Assembly: GCA_033782935.1 (NCBI GenBank)
Contig: JAWQEG010001325.1
Coordinates: 496,001-560,000 of the forward strand
Source of the DNA: Petrolisthes cinctipes
Taxonomy: Eukaryota > Arthropoda > Malacostraca > Decapoda > Porcellanidae
Length of the DNA: 64,000 nt
Reading direction: 5' to 3'
A program made the translations under genes and the position numbers. A model generated the notes under the pieces. That model was not told the DNA's origin and ran no database searches. It was given only the letters and a program-made list of their open reading frames with translations. Within the stretch, counting starts at the first letter, position 1; every line of letters starts with the position of its first letter. Positions 42,551 through 53,349 of this stretch are shown here, in pieces.

Positions 42551-43554
42551 TGAAAAGAGATGAGTAATATTATACAAAGTACTGTACAGTACATGCAGAG
42601 GGCCATTACCATCGGCATCATGGAGCGAAGTGTCAACATCTTTTAACACAATAGAACATTTCCCTAAGCATAATAACCTACTACCGGTACTTTTTTGTAA
42701 AGTGAAACAGTAGACTTCACATTTTTTTACCTCAGAGGCCTCCTGCTGTAGGTAAAATAGTGGGCTTCTGATTCCTCTAAACTACAGTATGCTAAAAACT
42801 GGCTAATACCTCAGTCAATAGTATATATTGAAGGAATCAGTTGTCCACAATTTACAGATAACAGATGACTCCTTTATTTACGTTGACGGGAATGAATGAA
42901 AGGTTTTATAAAAACTTCATGGACTACTATTTCGTTATCTATCAATCAATCTTCTCTATACCGTAGCAATCGCCTTATTCCCAGACAAACCATTTCCAAA
43001 TCGATCTATTCTCTCTCTCTAACTCACAGGCTCATTTTCCCAATATCACAACTCCATTTAATGAAGTGGTAACTAAATAGGCTTTCGTTGTCAGAAATCC
43101 TGAGCTTAATAATTCCTCCAAACTATAACACGAAAGAAAACTAGTGTTGTATAAGAGGGAAGTACCGGGTATATAATAAGTTTCTTGGCATTGTCAGTAT
43201 GGAGAAATTATTATAAGTTCTGCCACAATACACAATCGGTGTCATTTTAACAAATAAAGTCATGATATGTCCATTGTTTCCTTCCCCTAAGAAGTTGTAT
43301 GTTAATTTTATTATGTTAAAGGTGCAGTGTGTTGTGGACGAATTGAAGGCAATTATTTGATTCTACTAAAGTACGACTAGAACAGAATACCTCAGTATAC
43401 TAGTAGGTAGCAAGTCTTACAAAATATTATAGAGAAATCAGTAACTTCAAGTTAATGAATGCTGATTTATATAACTAACTTATATTTTACTGTCGAAGAT
43501 GTAAACAATGTTCAGAGTAAAATATGTATGATGACACTCCTATAGAACAAGACG

Positions 43555-43607
<53 letters not shown>

Positions 43608-43787
43608 TCGCTGGACTATGTCTCCCACTAATAAATGTGAAGCCATCAAGGTTAGCAAGGAGGTAAAGGATATGTTGAGTATTATTTATCTTTTGTTATG
43701 TTGTTGAAGCCAAACAAACAAACAGTCCCTTTACATAAAGATAAACCTGAAGCTTCATCAACACTGTAACTATAATTGTACAATTAC
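42551..43787 (-). other. Presumed intron, no other gene recognised
   Basis: Contains a decayed TTAA-MITE-like piece near 42770-42800 and another near 43100-43140. A (CT)n run is at 43556-43601. Confidence 0.4.
43556..43601. repeat. (CT)n microsatellite
   Basis: About 23 CT units. Confidence 0.95.
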
Positions 43788-44089
43788 CTGGAAGACAACA
43801 TTTGCAAGTGACGTCGTTATTGCAGCCACATCTATCAGCATTCCGATTGTTCCGATATCCTATTGGGCACTTCTCCGTTTTCCTCATGCAAAATCCACGG
43901 TTTGCTTTACAGGAATCACCTATGCACTTGATGACACATTTACACTCAGGATTCTCACAGGCAAGAGGAGTAGAAGGAATGTAGTATGTATCCATCAATA
44001 GGAGGTTCCCCATATTTCCAGTACACAGACCAGTATCATTACCTTCACCGCCCACGCACTCATTTGTCTGTATACATTTCTGACAGCAT
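43788..44089 (-). CDS. Cysteine-rich coding exon, phase 2 to phase 1 (secreted-type modules)
   Basis: The acceptor TTAACCTGTTTCAG ends at 44090 and the donor CTTCCAG|GTAATT is at 43787. The 302-nt exon encodes about 100 residues with some 20 cysteines, including CCQKC, CENPECKCVIKC and a last module CPIGYRNNRNADRCGC...CKCCLP. Its phases equal those of the six-cysteine exon at 3118-2994 and 56194-56070, indicating homologous cassettes. ECKCVIKC inside it resembles the CCI-KC junction made by joining exons 56070 and 45604. An alternative start exists: the frame is open to an ATG at 44160 with a hydrophobic leader, but that stretch also looks like a normal intron end. No 5' exons of its own were found nearby. 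Confidence 0.65.
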
Positions 44090-44199
44090 CTGAAACAGGT
44101 TAATAAATATATGAATGCACACAATAAAAAAACTATCGGTTCAATTCTTGTGTGAAACATCCTGATACCTCAGACGATGGATACTGAAAAATGACTTGT

Positions 44200-44912
44200 T
44201 TATTCCATGGGCAGTAATTTTTACTCTCCCGCAGCCATTTTTTTTACTATCTTTAGCGATTTCTGTAGTGCCTTGCAGGCCTTGGGCAATTTTAACTCTT
44301 GCCATCCCCTGGTGTTGGCCATCCTTGAGTGTCTTGTGCTGCTGGGACGTCGTGGCCGCAGAGTAACATATTGTTGGATTCTGGCTCATGTGTATGTCAA
44401 TGGGAATGAACAGGCTGACGCTCTGGCTAAGGCTGTGGCCTCCAGTGCTCGGCTTCCTGCCAGGCGTCATCCCGAACCTGCTGCAGACCTTCCACCCTAC
44501 ATAGATGCTGCCGTTCGTCCTGTTGGCAGGACAGATGGGACACCGTCGGGGATAACAGCACCTGGGTTTGAGGAGCTACGGCTGCCTGTCCCGCCGGTGG
44601 GAGGCGGCTCTTGCCTGTCTCCACATTGGCCACTCACCTTTGACCCATAGATTTTTAATGGATAGAGTTCCCCCTCCCTACTGTGATGATTGTCTAGTCC
44701 CTTTGACAGTGCGGCATCTTCTTGTGGAGTGTCCCAGCCTTGGGGACCTTCGTCGTTGGTACATCTCCGAGTTCCGGGTGGGGGACGGTTCTTACAGTCT
44801 CTCCCAGGTGCTCGGGGAGGAGGCTTGTAGTGTGGGAGGGAGCACCCTCTCCTTTGTGGAGGAGGCTGGCCTCCTCCCTTCTACCCTGGCTGTTGCACCG
44901 CCAGATGCATAG
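44200..44912 (+). pseudogene. RNase H and C-terminal fragment of a Jockey/I-type non-LTR retrotransposon
   Basis: The frame starts inside RNase H (FSDFCSALQAL, then HVYVNGNEQADALAKAV). After a frameshift near 44565 it continues through RWEAALACLHIGHSPLTHRF to a zinc motif, YCDDC...VRHLLVECP. It is 5' truncated and differs in sequence from the I-group family elsewhere in the window. It sits immediately upstream (minus-strand sense) of the cysteine-rich exon, probably within an intron. Confidence 0.8.
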
Positions 44913-45039
44913 TGGCATTTATCAATCAATCTATTCCTGGGGCATTGTGAGTTGTGCCGATCATCTGCAGAACCATCTGGCCCCTACTTTAAGTCGTTTG
45001 ACGGTCTTGTGATCAACCTTATTATTTCTTTGGAAGGAA

Positions 45040-45120
45040 TAACTCTTCTGAGCCCTTCTACTAAGTGGGTAAATTCCCCCTGCCCTCGGATTATGAGACC
45101 AGTATACTAACCACCCAAAC
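45040..45120 (-). mobile_element. tRNA-derived SINE fragment
   Basis: Minus strand reads GGGTGGTTAGTATACTGGTC then CTCATAATCCGAGGG, resembling the A-box and CAT-anticodon arm of a Met-type tRNA. The 3' half is degraded. Confidence 0.5.
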
Positions 45121-45215
45121 TAGTGCAAGTACAAAGAGCAGCAACAAGATGATTACCAAGTCTGAGAGAATTATTAACCATTGAGGAAAGACTGAAGGAA
45201 TCTAAAGTTACTTAA
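45120..45215 (+). pseudogene. Short reverse-transcriptase thumb remnant
   Basis: Translates as VQRAATR, stop, LPSLRELLTIEERLKESKVT, matching the thumb motif (QRRATK.IP.LR.LSYEERLK) of CR1/L2-type RTs. About 95 bp only. Confidence 0.5.
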
Positions 45216-45476
45216 ACTGTAAGAATGACTAAAGAATGAATCACATTACTAGAAAAAAATGGTGTGTGCGAAGAACATACATAAAATAAAAGAATTATAT
45301 GATAATTGATATATAAAAAACTTAACTCTATAAAGATACAAATGATGGAACACACATACACATTAACATGGCAGTGGCATGGGGTTGGCTACGATGGGTT
45401 TGAATCAATATTGTTTAACAAGGTCGAGACTGATGTTATTACACACACACACACACACAGAGGGAGGTTCTAATGA
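45216..45476. other. Stretch without a recognised gene
   Basis: AT-rich, with an (AC)n run at 45441-45459. Nothing coding seen. Confidence 0.4.
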
Positions 45477-45604
45477 TTATACTGACGAACAAGCACTGGG
45501 AGATCTGCAGGGAGAGAAGACGTCCTTGTAAGCGTCTGGTGGACACTCACAACCCGGTGTACACTCGCCTCCATTGGCCAAACACCTCCCAGAGTCTGAA
45601 CATT
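45477..45604 (-). CDS. Cysteine-rich terminal-type exon, phase 1 (candidate exon 5 of gene B)
   Basis: The acceptor ATATGTTTTCAG ends at 45605. Read in phase 1, the exon encodes 41 residues with seven cysteines (CSDSGRCLANGGECTPGCEC, then PPDAYKD...SPC and SAC) and stops at TAA 45479-45477. The preceding exon must end in phase 1, as the six-cysteine exon 56194-56070 does. That join gives CCI-K-C, close to CVIKC in the 44089 exon. If real, the intron is 10.5 kb and contains the whole 46634-52036 retroelement. A GTATAA donor just before the stop is possible but leads into no compatible exon. Confidence 0.5.
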
Positions 45605-45619
45605 CTGAAAACATATTAA

Positions 45620-45851
45620 GGGGGTCATACAGTTTGGGTACATTGCAGGGCTACTGATGATTCCTCCTAAATAATATGCCAAGAAACAGCAGCAGATTAA
45701 CATATATGATGGTGTCCTGCAGGGCTACTGATTCCTCCTAAATATGCCAGGAAACAGCACCAGATTGACATATATGATGGTGTCCTGTTGCTTGGAATAG
45801 TTTGGAGGAATTAGGCAGTTGCTCCAGATTTGTTAGCACTACTACACCCCC
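45620..45851 (+). mobile_element. TTAA-flanked MITE (family 1) with internal duplication
   Basis: TTAA GGGGGTCATAC ... ACACCCCC TTAA. The half-core with GGGCTACTGATTCCTCCTAAAT and GATGGTGTCCTG occurs twice, making it about 75 bp longer than its relatives. Confidence 0.8.
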
Positions 45852-45979
45852 TTAATATAACACACAGTAATCCATTGTTTTCCACTGCAGTTATTGGCTA
45901 TGTGTGTGTATTGCATTATCTGTAATGAACATGTTTACAGTAAACCCACTTTATACATTACACACCCATTATTATTTTT

Positions 45980-46045
45980 TTTTTTATACCTCAACCTCGG
46001 GACTGAAGGGTGTCAGTAGCCCGTGACTCTTGCGAGGCCCCGAGA
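45980..46045 (+). repeat. Short repeat, partner of 55205-55268 (reverse)
   Basis: TTTTTTATACCTCAACCTCGG ... GAGGCCCCGAGATTAT occurs here and, as reverse complement, inside the copy B insertion. Possibly a SINE tail. Confidence 0.6.
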
Positions 46046-46275
46046 TTATTTGCTGTAATGCCTTGTTTTTCATTGTTATTGCACTGCTTGTAATGAATGT
46101 GTGTGAAGTAAATCCTCTTTGTAAACTCAAAAGCCAGAATTCTAAAAACATAATTCTAAGCTAATGATTGCACACATCTCCTCCACTACCTCCCATGTCC
46201 CACTTTCTCATTGTTCTGCAGCAGTTTGAAGCTTCAGTGAATATAGTATGAGAATAATATACAGGCACAAAGGTA

Positions 46276-46438
46276 CAGTCGGCGGCAGAAGTCCTGTCGC
46301 CTCATCTGCTTCACCGAGACACGCAGTTTTTATGGAACCTAGAAATACACACTTTTACTACTCCTAATAATCTCGAGTCTATGAACATCCCGTGCCTAGG
46401 TGAAGCAAGTGAGGCAACAGGAATTTTGCCGCCGACTG
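46276..46438. mobile_element. TA-flanked MITE with ~45-bp inverted ends (CAGTCGGCGGCAG family)
   Basis: CAGTCGGCGGCAGAAGTCCT... and its near reverse complement bound 163 bp. TA at 46274-46275 and 46439-46440. Confidence 0.85.
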
Positions 46439-46440
46439 TA

Positions 46441-46525
46441 CACTCGCAATCCAAAATATGTATCCAGGCTTGCTTCGAATAGCCTGATCGGGAATTTAGC
46501 GAGCTCAATCAAATATGAAACATCT
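46441..46525. mobile_element. Truncated CACTCGCAATCC-family MITE
   Basis: Starts CACTCGCAATCCAAAATATG beside the previous MITE, sharing its TA. The right end is lost. Confidence 0.7.
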
Positions 46526-46817
46526 TGGTTTTAATTAATATTTCATGTTCTACATCATAACGTTAATGATAGTTATTACACATAATAAGTAAATAATTAT
46601 TATACAGAATGTAAAGTTTTAAACGTCACAATGAGTCTCTCCCCAACCTTATTAGTGTGAAGACGTTCTCCTGGCGCTCTGCCTACATTGTTGTTTGTGT
46701 TGCTGTTTGTGTTCTCGTTTTTGTGTTGTTTGTGTGTTCTTGTTTGTGTGTTGCTGTTTCTGTGGTGTTGCTGGTGTTGTTTGTTTTTTGTGGTTGTGTG
46801 TATTGTTTTGTTGTGAT

Positions 46818-46852
<35 letters not shown>

Positions 46853-46916
46853 AGCTGATTGAGTGTTCAGCTGTTCGTGTTGTTGTTTGCTTGCCATCTA
46901 GGCCTTGCCTGGCCTG

Positions 46917-48386
46917 ATGGAGGGCGCAGATTCCTTCTTGGAGGCCGACTTGGCAATGACGGAGGAAGACGAGTCTCCAATTGAGGATCACTGGCCTGAG
47001 CTACCTTCTCGCAACCCTTCCCCCCTCTCCTCGGTCACTCCGCAGCTCAGGTTGCAGCCTTCCACCTCCTCAACCTCTACCAAACGACCCGTTGATGCCT
47101 CGTCCGACTCCTCGCAGGATTCTGATGGTGTGGGCTGTTTGCCTCCAGCTGCCTTGACTGCCAAGGGTGCTTCAGCTGTGCATGACGGACCTTCTCTGAT
47201 TCACCCTGGTGTTTCTTCTTTGTATACCAACTCTTTGCCCTCGTCTAACCTTCCTGCTTTTGCCCCGAGAGATGCCTATGTCAAGCTCTCCTTCTCTGGG
47301 AACCCATCTACGGACACAAAGCTGCGTTGGTTGTCTGATGTCAACAGGGCCTTCCAGCTGCAGCATGAACTGGCTGAAGTCAAGATGGCTGTTGTCACCT
47401 CCCGGTTTGTCTATATCTGTAGGAAGCGTCAGGACATCATTGATAGAGTCAAGGCTGGTGAATTTTTGTCTCTGCCTCTCATTCTTGAAGACTCACCCGA
47501 CAGGCCTCGTAAGTTCCCCAGCTACATCCTCACCCGTATTCCTATTGATGTTGACCCGAAACTTGCCAAAGGATACCCTGGTGTGTACTCTGCCCGTCGT
47601 TTTTTCCAAGATGGTTCCCCCATTAGCCGTATTGTTATTGTCTGGAGTCAACCCGATCCACCTCCAAATGAGATTTCCTTTGATTTCCTCCCCTGTCTTC
47701 CACCGTGTGAGGTGAGGAAACTTCATAATGACCAGCCTTGGTGCTACAGGTGCTGGGGAGTCGGGCATATCTCCCGGTACTGTTCTGCCAGGCCAAAGTG
47801 TGCATGGTGTGCCGCCGACCATGATTCCAAGACGTGCCCTGTCAGGGATGAACCATCACGTCCTGCTGCCTCCACCTCTGAGCCTTCACCTCCTGAAGAT
47901 ACGTCTCGATAGAAGTGTCCACGATGCCTTCAGCCAGGGGTTAACTTGTGGCATGGATGTACTCGACGTCAGGTCCAGGCTCGTGTCTCTACTATTGCTC
48001 CGCCTCCACCACCACCACCACCACCACCTCCCCAGTCTGCTCCTCCTACCAGCCCTGCCTCACCTCCAGACCTGGCCCTCCGCAAGTCTGTTGCTACCCT
48101 CATGGCACGATGTACGGCTCTCGAAAACAGCTTTTCTGCCCTTGAAGCCAGGATTGATGGGTTAGTTTCCGCTCAGGCTGCCAATGACTCCAAACTCTAT
48201 ACCTTGGTCGAGGCTCAGCAGGCCATCATCTCAACTGTCACTACCTTTACCGAAAAGATGGATACTGTTGCATCTCGCCTTGAAAAGCTTTTCGAGTCAG
48301 TCCCTTCTCCTGGTCCATCTTCTTCTCCAGGTCGCTCATCTGCCCCCACTCACCGGACTTCTACCTCCAAATACAGAGTTCGCTAG
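46917..48386 (+). pseudogene. ORF1 (gag-like RNA-binding protein) with one nonsense codon
   Basis: From ATG 46917 one frame runs to TAG at 48386, interrupted only by TAG 47910-47912, where the related copy has TGG. Order: Ser/Pro-rich N-terminus, a globular part around GNPSTDTKLRWLSDVNRAF, zinc knuckles CYRCWGVGHISRYC (C-x2-C-x4-H-x4-C) and CAWCAADHDSKTC, and a further CPRC. Then a proline run (bases 48000-48030) and a predicted coiled coil (LMARCTALENSFSALEARI onward). ORF1 proteins bind element RNA in the ribonucleoprotein. A shorter upstream in-frame TTG is not needed as a start. Confidence 0.85.
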
Positions 48387-51300
48387 TGATTGCCGGCTGG
48401 ATGTCATCTCCTGGAATGTATGTGGTATCACCAGTTATACTAAGCTCACTCAACTCAAGGCCTATGTTTTTCGTCATCATCCCAGTGTTATTTTTCTCCA
48501 GGAAGCATTTCCAGGATGGCCGCTCGCTGCTGGGCAAGCTCCTCCCCTCTCAGGTTATGTGCCATATGTTCATCTGGTAAGGAATGGTCTCCTGACTTAC
48601 ATACATAGCTCATTGCCACATCGCCTTCTCCGTACCTCCACTGATCCTGAAATGACCTTTCAGCTATTTGAGGTTCTACATGGGAATGGAGTACTCCAAC
48701 TATGTAATGTCTATTCTGCCCCAGCTAGACTCACTCTTGAGGCTCTTCCTTCTCCAACAGTGCGTAGTATGGTGTATATGGGAGATTTCAATGCTTGGCA
48801 TTCTGATTTGGGTGATGGTTCTGGCTCTATTAATTGTAATGGTGTTCGTCTCCTTTCATACATCCGCAAGCATCATCTGAAACGCTGGGACACTGGCGGT
48901 GCCACTCATTGCTGGGGAGGTACTCTGGATTACATCCTCTAGTCTGGCCTGATAGCATCTCAGGTCCAGTGCTTCTCCGTGCCAGGCTTATTCTCTGATC
49001 ACATTGCTCTTCGGTTTCATTATTCTCTAACTGCTGGGTCAGGTGCTTCAGCCACTCGTTTGCGTATTACTGTGACCCTAAATATTGCCCGACTTACATC
49101 TTATTTATGGCCCATGTATTCCCTACATTTGACATATCATCAGCTGAACAGTTGTACTCTGATCTTGTATCTACTACTCATGACTTTTATAGGCTATACG
49201 TCTCCTGGCCACACCTCCAGCATCGCCATACTGCCCACTCCTGGATGCTGGATGCACGTATACAGGAGGCAAAGGAGGAGGCTGAACGTGATGGCCTATT
49301 GTTTCAAGCCAACCCAACCCCTGACCTACTCCATCGTTACCAGATGTCTAGAGACGCTTTAGTTGCCCTGCAGGATTGTGCTCACACTGAGTCTTGGCAG
49401 CGGTTCACGGACAGCATCAACCAGTAAACAAGTGTGGCTTCTATGTGGCACCTCATCCGTCGGGTTGTTAAAAAGACACCGGCCACTGCTCGTCATCACA
49501 CTCCTGCCGACTATGCCAAACAACTTGTCGATGCCTGGTCAGAACAATCTACTCCAGCCAGTCTACCCATCCACATACAAGATTCACTCGCTTCCCGTGC
49601 TGCTGTCCATCAGCTACGTCTAATGTCTTCTCTGTTACAAGATGATGACGATGATGCAGAGGAGATAACTGAGGAGGAGTTGCGCCGTGCTCTCTCTCGG
49701 GGTAGAGCTTCTTCACCTGGTGATGATGGTATTACATATGCTGTGCTGTGCCTACTTCAACAAGTTCCTGGGAACCCTCTACTTCGACTGTACAAACTTT
49801 GTCTTCGTGACGGTTGTGTACCACGAGCCTGGACCAGCAGCACAATAATACCCATCCCTAAGCCCGGCACTGCGAAGTTCAGGCCTAATTCCCTTACTTC
49901 CTGTTTCTGTAAGGTAATGGAGAGAATCTTACTCAATCGTCTCATGTACAGACTGCAGGATCGCCTTTCTCCATGGCTGTTTGGTTTCCTTCCCCAGCGG
50001 AGCACACACGACTGCCTAGTCGACCTGTACTCTCGCCTTTCTAGGGACAGTGTGGTGGCCTTCATTGACCTTCGAAGTGCCTTCGATGTTGCTAATAGAG
50101 ACGTCATTTTGGATTAACTGGTTGACTTTGGGATAAAGGGTAATCTACTACGGTGGATTCGGGGCTACCTGAGTAACAGGACCTCCCGTGTGTTTTTCAG
50201 TGGTGCACTCAGTCCTTTGTGCAGTTTTCATCTTGGTACGCCTCAAGGTGGTGTTCTCAGCCCATTGTTATTTAATATTCTGATGCATCGGCTGCTCACT
50301 TCTCTCCCTGATATTCCTGGAACTACAATTACGTGCTATGCTGATGATATCTGTGTTCATTCTACCTCACCAAGGGATCTCCAGCGGTTTCTTGACTCCT
50401 TATCTGTGGCCTCCTCTCACTGTGGCATTATTGTCTCCCCAGATATGAGCAGAATATTCACCTGATGCCTTCCTCAAGCTCAGCCAGTGTTCACCATTGG
50501 AGGGACTGTCATTCCCATGTGTTCCCAGTACTGCTACCTGGGTGCGCCAGTCAATATTTGGCCGATTGTCCCTGCCAGACCTCAAGACCATCCCATTGTC
50601 CAGGACTTATTGGGTCGTCTCCATGATAGAGAACATGCAGCGTGAGTTGCGTCTTCCCCCATTAATCGAGAGAATTTATTGTAATGTTACTTGCTTCACT
50701 GTCAAGTGCCTCCATTTCCCACATCTTTCACCCAATTACTCTCAGTTAGTCAGGACTTCTCTTAGACCAAACTACCCGGTCCCTCCCATACTGCCTGCTG
50801 GACGTACTCTTATAAGGTCTGTTTCCTCTGTGCTCCGTGGTCTTAATATAGATATAATGGTTGCAGACGTCCCCCCAGGGCCCCCTCCATGGATGCTACC
50901 AACACCTGATGTGAGCTTTACACCTACTTCCAAGTCAGCGCTGCCTTTTCTACAGCGGCAGTTGGCTCTGGAACACATAGAAACAGTGACTTCCTCCATC
51001 ACAGATCCATACTGCCTCTACACTGATGGCTCATTGCAGGTGGATGGTGCAGCAGGTTGTGCTGTTTTCTCGCCTGACCTGGAGTCACCTCCAGGGGGCT
51101 AGGTTGGCCGTCATCTCTGTAACCACTCTAGCTCAACATTGTGTGAACTGTATGCCATTCTGGATGCTGTTAGTGTTGTTTGTCAATGTGGAGTGAATGC
51201 TGCCATTTTTTGTGACTCCAAACCTGCCCTTCATTCCCTCTCTAGTGTTTAGCCCATATACTCTACATTTATTCAGCAGATTTTGTCGTTTTTGGTCTTA

Positions 51301-51816
51301 TTGCGTCATCGTAACTTGACTGTTAAATTTTTGTGGGTGCCATCCCATGTAGGTTTATGTCACAATGGTACAGTTGACAGACTCGCAAAGGAAGCCTGCC
51401 ATCTGCCTCCTCGTGGTGTTGGACGTCCTCTCTCCCTGACATGTTACCTTTCTAGTGTTCGCTCCGCCGCTCTCCTCCCTCTACGGCCACGTAGGGATGC
51501 AGAGAGGCCCTTCAGCATCTCCATCACCCATTACGAGTCTGTCTGCCGTCACAAATATTCCTACCATCGTCGAAGCCTCATGGTTCGGAGGCACAATGTA
51601 GTCTCTGCTCGTTTGAGGCTTGGCTACCGGCCACCATGGCAGGTTGCTGGGATGCAGGGTGAGCCTCCTTTCACTGAGTGTCGCTTGTGTCGAGCGCCTC
51701 GTGCTAACACTATAGAGCACTATTGCCTGGCCTGCCCCACTGTCCGACACTTGCTGCCCCGGTGCCTGCCACTTGATGTGGTTTGTCGACACCTGCTGAA
51801 CCATCAGGTTCTGTAG
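48380..51816 (+). pseudogene. ORF2 polyprotein: endonuclease, RT, RNase H, zinc motif
   Basis: The endonuclease has DVISWNVCGI (near 48400), FLQEAFPGW, NVYSAPA, GDFNAWHSD and SDHIALRFHY (near 48995). RT has AFIDLRSAFD (50061-50090), GTPQGGVLSPLLFNILMHRL and CYADDICVHS (50335-50360). RNase H has YTDGS near 51020, CELYAI, FCDSKPAL and WVPSHVG. In-frame stops lie at 48940 (TAG, shared with the minus copy), 49425 (TAA), 50115 (TAA), 51103 (TAG, absent from copy A) and about 51250 (TAG, shared with copy A). Frameshifts occur near 49080-49200 and 50460, plus the thumb deletion near 50630. Confidence 0.88.
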
Positions 51817-53349
51817 GAACTTCTGGTACGTCACCCTCGTTTTGGTAGATTTAAGTAGGTCATAATGTAAATATTTGTCCGTATTCTTATGCTTCATTCT
51901 GTTATGTTTGTGTGATGTGTGTGTGTGTGGTTGTAGTAATTGAATTCTCATGAGTCCTGCCTACCCTTGTGTATTGTTGTCTGCCTGTTGACTGACGCTA
52001 CGGCGCAATGAATTAAAAAAAAAAAAAAAAAAAAAACGTCACAATGTTCCTAGAACATAACATATTAAAATCAGGCCTCATAAATTTCCATAGGTTGGTT
52101 CCACCAAGTTAATAATTGTGATGATGATGGTTTTATTTTCTGTCAATTATAACAAATATCTTCAATTTACGAGCATTGTGAACATTGGTAGTAGTGTCAT
52201 GATTGTTGATATTTTACGATAAAATTTGACTGCTCCGACCGAGGTAATATTTTATTATCATTACATATTGAACTTTCACACACTTCAGTTTTGACATTAC
52301 TAAGCGGTTATAGACGGATTGATCAAGGATGCCAACAAAATTCATACATTTAAAGTTAAAGTAGCGAATACCTTGAAAGTCATATCTCTCTCTCTCTCTC
52401 TCTTTCCACACACATTAATTGGCGTGCACAGTTGTGGTTACTAGCATGATATCGTCATGGCCTAAACTCAATTAATATTAATGAAATAAGTTGTCTTGTG
52501 TAAATAGGATATTGTAAATCACATATAAGGTGCAAGTCAATTTGTATCAGAGTGAAATATCAGAATATTTACTTAAGTATGCCTTGAATCAACCAACACC
52601 TTGAACCTCGACTGTATTCATCAACTCCGACACATATGAAGCATCCAACACTTTAAATATATGATTTATGTTTCCATCCTCACCCATTCCATCTATGATC
52701 ACAAAGTAATGTGAACAATAAAGGTTGTGTAAGGTTCACTACATAAGGAAAAATATATAATGAATTATCTTTAGTCGGAACTGTCAAGAAACAACTTTTA
52801 ATGACAACTGTCAGTACATCAGTACTACGGTTTTTAATGTTCATCAAATGTTGGATATTGTTGTTACTGACAAATCTGCGTCATCGTCACAAAATAAATA
52901 CCATATTAATATGCAATGACTAACTTGAAGGAACGAGCCTATCTTGACTTGTGGGGACTAATGGTGGTGTGGAATGTTATAGCAACACGGTGACGTGCTT
53001 AAATTCCACACTAGAGATATTATTCTTACCTGCAGTAACTATCATTATCGTTATTATGTAGAACATGAAACAAAAACTTCACCAAGTGTTTTTATTATCT
53101 AATAATAATATTTTTATTCACTAATGCATATTGAGCATTCATAAAAATAGCACCTAGCCAAGACTTCTGCATTACAGCTTACAGTTCCCTACCCTGCCTC
53201 CATAGAACACCACACCCAAGCGCCTACCACCCCTCAATCAACCTCCCACTGACATGAATCATATTGGTATGTGTTTCGGATACTAGAGTCGACGACACTT
53301 GAGGTTCACACCTTGTGGGTTACACACATTGACAACGCTGGAGTGATGA
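50503..53349. repeat. Duplicated block 1, copy B
   Basis: Matches 1-2850. Includes the RNase H end of the retroelement and the downstream AT-rich flank, with the copy B version of the candidate phase-1 exon. The match presumably continues left of 50503, since copy A is cut by the window. Confidence 0.95.

Larger units (their letters stand above)
46634..52036 (+). mobile_element. I-group non-LTR retrotransposon with both ends and target duplication (copy B)
   Basis: CGTCACAATG flanks both sides (46624-46633 and 52037-52046). Order: 5' UTR with (GT)n, ORF1 with zinc knuckles, ORF2 with endonuclease, RT, RNase H and C-terminal zinc motif, 3' UTR and poly(A). It is inactive: several in-frame stops and a thumb deletion of about 240 bp. 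The right part is the copy B equivalent of bases 1-1537. Confidence 0.95.

Noticed and set aside
44090..44160. ATG 44160 as start with signal peptide for the cysteine-rich exon
   Set aside because: The stretch has a branch-like TTAAC, pyrimidines and CAG, typical of an intron end, and the phase matches homologous exons; kept only as an alternative.
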